From positions 2,170,001 through 2,234,000 of the forward strand of contig CAWHWS010000002.1 in the NCBI GenBank assembly GCA_963833115.1: 64,000 nt of DNA, in the 5' to 3' direction. Below, in pieces: positions 57,521-64,000 of this stretch. The notes under the pieces were generated by a model. That model worked only from the letters and a program-made list of their open reading frames with translations. It searched no databases and was not told the origin of the DNA. A program made the translations under genes and the position numbers. The DNA comes from Hasllibacter sp963833115. Its GTDB lineage: Bacteria > Pseudomonadota > Alphaproteobacteria > Rhodobacterales > Rhodobacteraceae. Numbering within the stretch: the first letter of the stretch is position 1; the number at the start of each line of letters is the position of its first letter.

Positions 57521-59154
57521 GGCGCTTCGCCGAGCTCTTCCGCGCGCTGGACGAGACCACCCGCGTCAACCCGAAGGTCGACGCGATGGAGGCCTACTTC
57601 CGTGACGCGGACCCGGCCGACAAGCTCTGGACCGTCGCCCTCCTCTCCGGCCGCCGTCCCAAGCGCACCGTCAACGCCACGCGCCTGCGCGAATGGGCCG
57701 CCGAGCGCGCCGGCATCCCCCTCTGGCTGTTCGAGGAGAGCTACCCCATCGTCGGCGACCTCGCCGAGACGATCTCCCTCGTCCTGCCCGCGCCCCGGAC
57801 GCTCGAGGATCGCTCCCTAACTCACTGGATCGACACGATCCGCAGTCTGTCCAAGGTCGACGAGCCCGAGCGCAAGGCCGCCATCCTCGCCGCCTGGGAC
57901 GCGCTCGGCGGCACCGAGCGCTTCCTCTTCACCAAGCTCATCACCGGCCAGTTCCGCGTCGGCGTGAGCCGCAAGCTCATGTCCCGCGCCCTCGCCAGGG
58001 CCACGGACACCCCCGAGCCCGAGATCGCCCTGCGCCTCATGGGCGACTGGACGCCGGACACCGCCACCTGGCACGCCCTGATCGAGGCCCCGGACCCCTC
58101 CGCCGCCCAGTCGCGCCCCTATCCCTTCTACCTCGCCTACCAGATCGAGCCCCCCTCCGGCTCCGACGAGGGGCCGCGCACGGCCGAATGGATGGGGGAA
58201 ACGCTTGGCCCCGCAGGGGCTTGGCAGGCGGAGTTCAAGTGGGACGGCATCCGCGGCCAGCTCGTGATCCGCGGCGGCGAGCATCACCTGTGGTCCCGCG
58301 GCGAGGAGCTGATCACCGACCGCTTCCCCGAGTTCTCCGGCCTGCGGGACTTCGTCCCGGACGGCACCGTCATCGACGGCGAGGTCCTCGCCTGGAACCG
58401 CGCGGAGGCCATCCCGCTCCCGTTCGCCAGGCTCCAGACCCGCATCGGCCGCAAGACCGTCCCGAAGAAGCTCCTCACCGAGGCGCCCGCCATCCTGCGC
58501 GCCTACGACCTTCTCGAATGGCGGGGCGCGGACATCCGCGACCGCCCCCTCACCGACCGCCGCGCCCTCCTCGAGACACTCGTGTCTTCAATACCTTCCG
58601 GCGCGCCTTTGAAGCTGTCCGAAGCCCTCGAGGCCGAAAGCTGGCCCGCCCTGGCCACCCTTCGCGCGGGATCGCGAGCGATCGGCGCCGAGGGCCTGAT
58701 GCTCAAGCGCCGCGACTCCCCCTACCTTTCGGGGCGCAAGAAGGGCGACTGGTGGAAGTGGAAGACCGACCCGTTGGTGATCGACGCGGTCATGGTCTAC
58801 GCCCAGCAGGGCCACGGCCGCCGCGCCGGCCTGTTCACCGACTTCACCTTCGCCGTATGGTCCGGCAACCAGCTCATCCCGTTCACGAAGGCCTATAGCG
58901 GCCTGACCGACGCGGAGTTCCGCCGCATCACCCACTGGGTCCGCCGCAACACGCTCGAGCGCTACGGCCCCGTCCGCCACGTGCGCCCCGAGCACGTGTT
59001 CGAGATCGCGTTCGAGGGCATCCAGGAGAGCCCGCGCCACAAGTCCGGCGTCGCGCTCCGCTTCCCCCGCATGGCCCGCTGGCGCCACGACAAGCCCGCG
59101 CAGGAGGCGAACACCCTCGCCGACCTCAAGGAGATGCTCGCCGCCCACGGCTAG
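57517..59154 (+). CDS. ATP-dependent DNA ligase (exonuclease-associated type)
   Basis: 545 residues. An N-terminal DNA-binding domain covers about 1-200. The nucleotidyl-transferase core has the adenylated K241 in FKWDGIRGQ, VIDGEVLAW (motif IV), EGLMLKRRDSPYLSGRKKG (motif IIIa/V) and WWKWKTDP, and an OB-fold tail follows. It seals nicks after end processing by the preceding exonuclease. The ATG at 57517 yields MRRFAELFRALDETTRV, the family start. Genome neighbours normally include a DEXH helicase gene, absent here. Confidence 0.95.
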   Translation: MRRFAELFRALDETTRVNPKVDAMEAYFRDADPADKLWTVALLSGRRPKRTVNATRLREWAAERAGIPLWLFEESYPIVGDLAETISLVLPAPRTLEDRSLTHWIDTIRSLSKVDEPERKAAILAAWDALGGTERFLFTKLITGQFRVGVSRKLMSRALARATDTPEPEIALRLMGDWTPDTATWHALIEAPDPSAAQSRPYPFYLAYQIEPPSGSDEGPRTAEWMGETLGPAGAWQAEFKWDGIRGQLVIRGGEHHLWSRGEELITDRFPEFSGLRDFVPDGTVIDGEVLAWNRAEAIPLPFARLQTRIGRKTVPKKLLTEAPAILRAYDLLEWRGADIRDRPLTDRRALLETLVSSIPSGAPLKLSEALEAESWPALATLRAGSRAIGAEGLMLKRRDSPYLSGRKKGDWWKWKTDPLVIDAVMVYAQQGHGRRAGLFTDFTFAVWSGNQLIPFTKAYSGLTDAEFRRITHWVRRNTLERYGPVRHVRPEHVFEIAFEGIQESPRHKSGVALRFPRMARWRHDKPAQEANTLADLKEMLAAHG

Positions 59155-59205
59155 CGGCGCCCGCCGCGCGCGACTATCTCGCCCTCGACCAACGAAAGGC
59201 CCCCC

Positions 59206-61017
59206 ATGCTCCTGCACGACGCGAACCCGACCCACGGCACCGAGGATCTCGGCGACCTGCCAGAATGGGACCTGACCGACCTCTACGCCGCCCCCGACGC
59301 GCCGGAGTTCGCCGCCGACATGGCCCGCACCAAGGAGGCCTGCGCCGCCTTCGCCGCCGACTACGAGGGCAACCTCGGCGATCTGGACGCCGCCGCCATG
59401 CTCGAATGCATCCGCCGCTACGAGGCGATCGACCGCACCGCCGGGCGCCTGATGTCCTATGCCGGCCTGCGCTACTATCAGGACACGGTCGATCCCGCGC
59501 GCGCCAAGTTCATGGCCGACGCGCAGGACGCCCTGACCGAGGCGACGACGCCGCTCGTGTTCTTCACCCTGGAGATGAACCGCATCCGGGATGACGACTA
59601 CGCCGCGCTGATGGGCGCTGACGAGGACCTGGCGCGCTACCGCCCCGTCCTCGACCGGATGCGCGCGATGAAGCCGCACCAGCTCTCGGACGAGCTGGAG
59701 CGCTTCCTGCACGACCAGTCCGCCGTCGGCGCCGCCGCCTGGAACCGCCTCTTCGACGAGACGATCGCCGGCCTGACCTTCGAGGTGGACGGCGAGGCGC
59801 TGGGCCTGGAGGGCGCGCTCAACCTCTTCTCCGACAAGGACCGCGCCAAGCGCGAGGCGGGCGCGCGCGCCGTCGCGCGCGTGATGGGGGAGAACGCGCG
59901 CACCTTCGCCCGCGTGCACAACACCCTCGCCAAGGAGAAGGAGATCGAGGACCGCTGGCGCAAGATGCCCACCCCGCAGACCGGGCGCCACCTGTCCAAC
60001 CACGTCGAGCCCGAGGTGGTCGAGGCCCTGCGGAACGCGGTGGTGAAGGCCTATCCGCGCCTCTCGCACCGCTACTACGAGCTCAAGCGCAAGTGGCTCG
60101 GCCTCGACAAGCTGCAGGTCTGGGACCGCAACGCGCCGCTCCCGATGGAGGACGACCGCCTCGTCGGCTGGGCGGACGCGCGGCGCACCGTGATGGACGC
60201 CTATGCCGGGTTCGACCCGCGCATGGCGGAGATCGCGGCGCCCTTCTTCGACGAGGGCTGGATCGACGCGCCGGTCAAGCCCGGCAAGGCCCCCGGCGCC
60301 TTCGCCCACCCCACGGTGACGGACGTGCATCCCTACGTGATGCTCAACTACCTCGGGAAGCCGCGCGACGTGATGACCCTCGCGCACGAGCTCGGCCACG
60401 GCGTGCACCAGGTCCTGGCCGCCGATCAGGGGGAGCTCCTGTCCTCCACGCCCCTCACGCTGGCGGAGACGGCGAGCGTCTTCGGCGAGATGCTGACCTT
60501 CCGCGCCATGCTCGCCGCCGCGCCGGATGCCAACGCGCGCAAGGTGCTGCTGACCGGCAAGGTCGAGGACATGATCAACACCGTCATCCGGCAGATCGCG
60601 TTCTACGACTTCGAGGTGAAGCTCCACGCCGCGCGCCGCGAGGGCGAGCTGACCCCCGAGGACATCGGCGAGCTGTGGATGAGCGTGCAGGGCGAGAGCC
60701 TGGGCCCGGCCTTCGAGTTCATGGACGGCTACGAGGCGTTCTGGGCCTACGTGCCTCACTTCGTGCACTCGCCCTTCTACGTCTACGCCTACGCCTTCGG
60801 CGACGGGCTCGTGAACGCGCTCTACGCCGTCTACGAGGAGGCGCCCGAGGGCTTCCAGGACAAGTACTTCGACATGCTGCGCGCCGGCGGGTCCAAGCAT
60901 CACAAGGAGCTTTTGGCGCCCTTCGGACTCGACGCGGCGGACCCCGCGTTCTGGGAGAAGGGGCTGTCGATGATCGAGGGCTTCATCGACGAGCTGGAGG
61001 CGATGGACGCGGCCTGA
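59206..61017 (+). CDS. pepF: Oligoendopeptidase F (M3B family)
   Basis: 603 residues, the standard PepF length. The zinc site HELGH is at 394-398 in TLAHELGHGVHQVLAADQ, with ETASVFGEMLTF providing the Glu ligand. It cleaves short peptides in the cytoplasm. Preceded by an AAAGG site; independent of neighbours (52 bases after the ligase stop). Confidence 0.96.
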   Translation: MLLHDANPTHGTEDLGDLPEWDLTDLYAAPDAPEFAADMARTKEACAAFAADYEGNLGDLDAAAMLECIRRYEAIDRTAGRLMSYAGLRYYQDTVDPARAKFMADAQDALTEATTPLVFFTLEMNRIRDDDYAALMGADEDLARYRPVLDRMRAMKPHQLSDELERFLHDQSAVGAAAWNRLFDETIAGLTFEVDGEALGLEGALNLFSDKDRAKREAGARAVARVMGENARTFARVHNTLAKEKEIEDRWRKMPTPQTGRHLSNHVEPEVVEALRNAVVKAYPRLSHRYYELKRKWLGLDKLQVWDRNAPLPMEDDRLVGWADARRTVMDAYAGFDPRMAEIAAPFFDEGWIDAPVKPGKAPGAFAHPTVTDVHPYVMLNYLGKPRDVMTLAHELGHGVHQVLAADQGELLSSTPLTLAETASVFGEMLTFRAMLAAAPDANARKVLLTGKVEDMINTVIRQIAFYDFEVKLHAARREGELTPEDIGELWMSVQGESLGPAFEFMDGYEAFWAYVPHFVHSPFYVYAYAFGDGLVNALYAVYEEAPEGFQDKYFDMLRAGGSKHHKELLAPFGLDAADPAFWEKGLSMIEGFIDELEAMDAA

Positions 61018-61052
61018 GGCCCGGCGGGCCTCGGGCTCCGCCCGGCAGGGTG

Positions 61053-61415
61053 TCAGGCGCGCATGGTCACGACCGGGTCGAACCCGCCGAAGATCATGCG
61101 CTTGCCGTCGAACGGCATCTCCTCCTCCATGTCGGGCGCGAAGTCCGGGGCCATCATCCTCGCGTTCGCCGCGTCGTGGGTCGCCTTGTCGGGCCACTCG
61201 ATCCACGCGAAGACCACCGACTCCCCCGGCTCGGCCTTCACCGCCATCGGGAAGGACGTGACCTCGCCGTCCGGCACGTCGTCGCCCCAGCACTCCACGG
61301 CCGAGAGCGCGCCCATCGGCTTGAAGATCGCCTCCCACGCGGCCTTGGCGTGGGCGATGTAGGCGTCGCGATTGGCGTCGGGCACCGCCGCGACGAAGCC
61401 TGCGTAGTAGGACAT
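61053..61415 (-). CDS. DUF1428 protein (dimeric alpha/beta-barrel)
   Basis: 120 residues: MSYYAGFVAAVPDANRDAYI, VVFAWIEWPDKATHDAANARM and PFDGKRMIFGGFDP define DUF1428/YbaA-like proteins. The function is unknown, possibly small-molecule binding or monooxygenase-like. It is divergent from a marR gene with a 58-base intergenic operator region, so MarR control is likely. Confidence 0.92.
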   Translation of the reverse strand: MSYYAGFVAAVPDANRDAYIAHAKAAWEAIFKPMGALSAVECWGDDVPDGEVTSFPMAVKAEPGESVVFAWIEWPDKATHDAANARMMAPDFAPDMEEEMPFDGKRMIFGGFDPVVTMRA

Positions 61416-61453
61416 GGATCCCTCCCCACCCACCCGCCTTGGCGGCGGAGAAG

Positions 61454-61463
61454 TTGATACCAA
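61454..61463. promoter_or_regulatory. Putative MarR operator
   Basis: TTGATACCAA, an imperfect palindrome (8 of 10 positions symmetric), 10 bases before the marR ATG in the DUF1428/marR intergenic region. The flanking bases are AT-rich relative to the window. Confidence 0.4.
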
Positions 61464-61473
61464 ACATACGAGC

Positions 61474-61919
61474 ATGACCGATCTGTCCGAGTCCACCCTG
61501 GAGGTCGGCGCCCGCTGCCTGTGCTTTGGGCGCAGCGGGCGGCGCGGGTCCTCGCGCGGCGCTTCGACGCCGCGTTCCGGCCCTTCTGCACCACCAACGG
61601 GCAGTTCTCCCTGCTGATGTCGCTGAACCGGCCGGAGCCGCACAGCATCGGCGAGGTGGCGCCCGTCCTCGGGATCGATCGCACCAGCCTGACGGCGGCG
61701 CTCAAGCCGCTGGAGCGGCGGGGGCTCGTCCGCGCGCGGATCGACGGTCGCCGTCGGCGCCTCTCCCTGACGCCGGAGGGCCGCGCCCTGCTCGGCGCGG
61801 CCCTCCCGGTCTGGCGCGCTGAGCACGACCGGCTCGACGCGGAGCTGCTGGCGCTCGAGCCGCGCGCGGAGCCGTTGGCGCCGCGATCGGGGGGGCCCCC
61901 TGGCCTCGGCGCGACGGGC
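61474..61919 (+). pseudogene. MarR-family regulator, frameshifted near its N-terminus
   Basis: The ATG at 61474 opens MTDLSESTLEVGARCLCF. The rest continues in another frame from about 61523 (WAQRAARVLARRFDAAFRPF, then TNGQFSLLMSLNRPEPHSIG, VAPVLGIDRTSLTAALKPLE and RRRLSLTPEGRALLGA), a clear MarR winged helix. One missing base near TTTGGG at about 61526 explains the switch. The C-terminal end also runs past the usual stop into rpoH antisense, so a second change near 61860-61910 is likely. It is divergent from the DUF1428 gene it probably controlled. A GTG restart at 61521 would lack the first helix. Confidence 0.78.
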
Positions 61920-61921
61920 CG

Positions 61922-62824
61922 TCAGGCCTCCTCGGTCTCGAGGAGGCCTTTCTCCGCGGCGAGCGCGCGCATGCGGCCGGAGAGCTTCTCGAACGCGCGC
62001 ACCTCGATCTGCCGGATGCGCTCGCGGCTCACCCCGTAGACCTTGGACAGGTCCTCGAGCGTCTCGGGCTCGTCCGCCAGGCGCCGGCGGGCCAGGATGT
62101 CGGCCTCGCGCTCGTTGAGCACCTCCATGGAGGCGGCGAGCATCTGCCGCCGGGTGTCGAGCTCGTCGCGCTCGGCGACGTCGCCGGCCTGGTCCGCGTC
62201 CTCGTCCTCGAGCCAGTCCTGCCATTGCGTGCTGGACTCGCCGTCCTGCCCGACCATCACGTTGAGCGAGGCGTCGCCGCCGGCCATGCGGCGGTTCATG
62301 CTCGTCACCTCCTCCTCGGTCACGCCGAGGTCGGTGGCGATGCGCTTGACGTTCTCGGGGCGCAGGTCGCCCTCCTCGAGGGCGCCGATGCGGTTCTTCG
62401 CCTTGCGCAGGTTGAAGAAGAGCTTCTTCTGCGCCGAGGTCGTGCCCAGCTTCACCAGGCTCCAGGACCGCAGGATGTATTCCTGGATCGCGGCGCGGAT
62501 CCACCACATCGCGTAGGTCGAGAGGCGGAACCCCTTCTCCGGATCGAAGCGCTTGACCGCCTGCATGAGGCCCACGTTCGCCTCGGAGACGACCTCCGCC
62601 TGCGGCAGGCCGTAGCCGCGATAGCCCATGGCGATCTTGGCGGCGAGGCGCAGGTGGGAGGTCACCATCTGGTGCGCGGCGCCGGTGTCCTCCTCCTCGA
62701 CCCAGCGCTTGGCGAGCATGTACTCCTCCTCGGGCTCCAGCATCGGGAACTTGCGGATTTCCTGGAGGTAGCGGTTGAGCCCCTGCTCGGGAGACGGGGC
62801 CGGAAGGTTCGCGTAGCTCGCCAT
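61922..62824 (-). CDS. rpoH: RNA polymerase sigma-32 factor
   Basis: 300 residues. Region 2 contains FDPEKGFRLSTYAMWWIRAA (about 93-112), the RpoH box QKKLFFNLR is at 132-140, and region 4 ends with YGVSRERIRQIEVRAFEKL. It directs heat-shock transcription; several Rhodobacteraceae have two rpoH genes, and this looks like the RpoHI type by neighbourhood, which is only an inference. The promoter overlaps a 16-base palindrome. The last codons lie in an 11-bp hairpin. Confidence 0.97.
   Translation of the reverse strand: MASYANLPAPSPEQGLNRYLQEIRKFPMLEPEEEYMLAKRWVEEEDTGAAHQMVTSHLRLAAKIAMGYRGYGLPQAEVVSEANVGLMQAVKRFDPEKGFRLSTYAMWWIRAAIQEYILRSWSLVKLGTTSAQKKLFFNLRKAKNRIGALEEGDLRPENVKRIATDLGVTEEEVTSMNRRMAGGDASLNVMVGQDGESSTQWQDWLEDEDADQAGDVAERDELDTRRQMLAASMEVLNEREADILARRRLADEPETLEDLSKVYGVSRERIRQIEVRAFEKLSGRMRALAAEKGLLETEEA
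61924..61949. terminator. 11-bp hairpin across the rpoH 3' end
   Basis: AGGCCTCCTCG-GTCT-CGAGGAGGCCT, a perfect stem inside the last rpoH codons and adjoining the stop. On the plus strand it is followed by TTTCTCC, so it could also end transcription from marR. Confidence 0.5.
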
Positions 62825-62874
62825 GTGTCATGTCCCTCTTGTCGGATGGTCCCCCGGGAGAGGGGCTTGGACCT

Positions 62875-62903
62875 CATATAGCGAACTGAACCGTTCGGTT
62901 CAA
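62875..62903 (-). promoter_or_regulatory. rpoH promoter
   Basis: On the minus strand, TTGAAC (62903-62898), 17 bases, TATATG (62880-62875), 51 bases before the rpoH ATG. The preceding C makes CTTGAA, also the sigma-32 -35 core, so autoregulation is possible. Confidence 0.6.
62887..62902. promoter_or_regulatory. 16-base palindrome over the rpoH -35
   Basis: TGAACCG-TT-CGGTTCA, 7+7 perfect symmetry with a 2-base centre, covering most of the -35 and part of the spacer. A strong operator candidate. Confidence 0.5.
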
Positions 62904-62991
62904 GTCGATGGGGGGCCGCGGGGCCAGTCGGTGCGCGTGGATCGCACAAGTCATCGTCATTCCCACGTGATCGGGCATCGCCGCCCGTCCG

Positions 62992-63273
62992 TCATCGGCC
63001 GCGGCGCGGCCCGGGGCGCGGCCGCTCGTCCGGCAGCAGACGCGTCGCGAGGAGGCCGCCGAGGATCGCCGCCCCGCCCAGGATGAGGGTCGCGGCGCCC
63101 GATGGCGGCAACCCGTTCGCGAGCTTCGCCATCTCGTACCCGCCGAACCACCCGAAGAGGAACGCGAAGGCGACGTAGCCGGCCGATCTCGTGGACATGG
63201 GCGCGCCTCTTCCGCCGCGAGGCCGGAGGCGCCCGTGCCGGTCGGCCGGTCGCGCGGTCTCGGAAGACTTCAT
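62992..63273 (-). CDS. Small membrane protein of unknown function
   Basis: 93 residues from an ATG overlapping the rluD-like stop (ATGA), or 68 from the ATG at 63198 (MSTRSAGYVAFAFLFGWFGG). The latter begins directly at the first of two membrane helices; the second is ATLILGGAAILGGLLATRLL. A basic tail (RPRPGPRRGR) follows. No family recognised. It sits between the rluD-like gene and rpoH. Confidence 0.55.
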   Translation of the reverse strand: MKSSETARPADRHGRLRPRGGRGAPMSTRSAGYVAFAFLFGWFGGYEMAKLANGLPPSGAATLILGGAAILGGLLATRLLPDERPRPGPRRGR

Positions 63274-64000
63274 CGTATCGCCTGCGGCGCCCGCCCGGCA
63301 AGCGCCGCCGCGAGGGCCGCCATGTCCTCCGGCAGCGGGCTCTCGAAGCGCATCGGCTCCCCCGTCGCCGGATGGACGAAGCCCAGCACCGCCGCATGGA
63401 GCGCCTGGCGGGCGAAGGCCGCCGCCGCCGCCGCGCCGGGCTGCGCGGCCGGAGCCCGGCGCCGCCCGCCATAGACCGGATCGCCGATCAGGGCGTGGCC
63501 GGCATGGGCCATGTGGACGCGGATCTGATGCGTGCGCCCGGTCTCGAGCCGGCACTCCACCAGCGCCGCGGCCCCGAACGCCTCCACCCGCCGGACGCGC
63601 GTGACGGCAAAGCGCCCGCGGTCGAAATGGACCGCCTGCCGCTGGCGGTCCGTGCGGTGCCGGTCCAGCCGCGTCTCGATGCGTATCCAGCCGTCCTCCG
63701 CGCGGACCCCCCGGGTCCCCATCAGCCGCGGGTCGGCCGCGTCCGGCGCCCCGTGACAGAGCGCGCGGTAGAGCCGGTCCACGCCATGCGCCTCGAACTG
63801 GGCGGCCAGCCCGTGATGCGCGGCGTCCGATTTCGCCGCGACCAGCAGGCCCGAGGTGTCCTTGTCGATGCGGTGCACGATCCCCGGACGCGCCCGCCCG
63901 CCGACGCCCGAGATGTCCTCCCCCAGGTGGTGCATGAGGGCGTTGACCAGCGTGCCGTCCGGCGATCCGGGCGCCGGGTGCACGACCATGCCCGCGGGCT
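63270..64000 (-). CDS. RluA/RluD-family pseudouridine synthase, 3' part only
   Basis: The gene enters from the right edge; about 243 C-terminal residues are present. The catalytic Asp is in GIVHRIDKDTSGLLVAAKSD, and ALCHGAP, TGRTHQIRVHMAHAGHALIG and a terminal hydrophobic helix complete the catalytic domain. The N-terminal S4 domain and part of the fold lie outside. RluD-type enzymes make pseudouridines in 23S rRNA helix 69; the exact member cannot be told. The stop overlaps the small membrane protein's possible start. Confidence 0.92.
   Translation of the reverse strand, partial: PAGMVVHPAPGSPDGTLVNALMHHLGEDISGVGGRARPGIVHRIDKDTSGLLVAAKSDAAHHGLAAQFEAHGVDRLYRALCHGAPDAADPRLMGTRGVRAEDGWIRIETRLDRHRTDRQRQAVHFDRGRFAVTRVRRVEAFGAAALVECRLETGRTHQIRVHMAHAGHALIGDPVYGGRRRAPAAQPGAAAAAAFARQALHAAVLGFVHPATGEPMRFESPLPEDMAALAAALAGRAPQAIR

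Noticed and set aside
1..64000. CRISPR arrays, insertion sequences, prophage or integrative elements
   Set aside because: No regularly spaced repeats, transposase, integrase or phage structural genes were found. The repeats present are short and local. tRNA-Ser and tRNA-Gly show no adjacent integrase or att duplication.

Overview
The window is a chromosomal segment of a very GC-rich alphaproteobacterium, most likely of the Rhodobacteraceae (Roseobacter-type) group. The evidence is gene content and order: rplU-rpmA-obgE-proB-proA, rplM-rpsI, a ChpT phosphotransferase, RpoH beside an RluA-type pseudouridine synthase, olsBA ornithine-lipid genes, a VPLPA-CTERM surface protein, and a corrinoid one-carbon cluster with a RamA/RACo-type activator. 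Genes are packed with many 4-base ATGA/GTGA start-stop overlaps, and there is no transposase, integrase, phage gene or CRISPR array.

Layout. 1-739: 5' part of an MttB-family methyltransferase gene leaving the left edge. 0.9-13.3 kb: guaA, two EamA exporters, a frameshifted FadL-like porin, a P-loop protein, metA, a lipoprotein hydrolase, ppk2 and tetR, then a polyamine-type ABC transporter on the other strand. 13.4-14.5 kb: wreck of an acyltransferase-SGNH gene. 14.5-22.7 kb: rpsI-rplM, a MocR regulator divergent from a DUF1127 gene, a thioesterase, an enoyl-CoA hydratase, an M32 peptidase with ctaA, trmJ and a ThiE-like gene. 22.7-25.2 kb: olsB-olsA, a DUF3553 gene and chpT. 25.2-30.8 kb: rplU-rpmA-(GNAT-GNAT)-obgE-proB-proA. 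31-36.8 kb: a DUF2059 protein, tRNA-Ser(CGA), and a five-gene run ppx-rlmE-nagK-SIS deaminase-nagA. 37-43.2 kb: virulence-factor-family protein, MTHFR-like reductase and methyl-H4folate:corrinoid methyltransferase, then (after a membrane protein and a VPLPA-CTERM protein) the ASKHA/ferredoxin activator. 43-48.5 kb: fasciclin, tRNA-Gly(CCC), a thioesterase and the zwf-pgl-pgi operon. 48.6-53.1 kb: the most accessory-looking stretch, with a radical SAM protein, two tiny lipoproteins, a DUF3140 protein, a reductive-dehalogenase-like Fe-S protein, an HNH nuclease and a metallopeptidase-like protein without its catalytic glutamate. 53.1-64 kb: a hydrolase, AlkA, an MFS carrier, CarD, a ligase-associated exonuclease and ATP-dependent ligase joined by a possible 40-residue ORF, PepF, DUF1428 divergent from a broken marR, rpoH, a small membrane protein and the 3' part of an rluD-like gene.

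How the genes work together. The ppx operon encodes a short GlcNAc-to-fructose-6-phosphate route (kinase, deacetylase, SIS deaminase), and zwf-pgl-pgi handles the same hexose-phosphate pool. The MttB fragment and the 37-43 kb cluster share a corrinoid methyl-transfer logic: a methylated amine or betaine donates methyl to a corrinoid protein, then to H4folate, and an activator reductively rescues Co(II). ppk2 and ppx act on polyphosphate in opposite directions.

Two general observations. Several genes (guaA, trmJ, olsB, obgE, the MFS gene, the exonuclease gene and the gene at 52459) have a TTG-type -35, exactly 17 bases, a TA-type -10 and then only 6-8 bases before the start codon, suggesting leaderless mRNAs. 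In addition, four otherwise recognisable genes carry small indels (porin, MTHFR, marR, tandem GNAT) and one (the acyltransferase) is heavily degraded. The single-base cases could be assembly errors and should be checked against reads before any gene is called dead.
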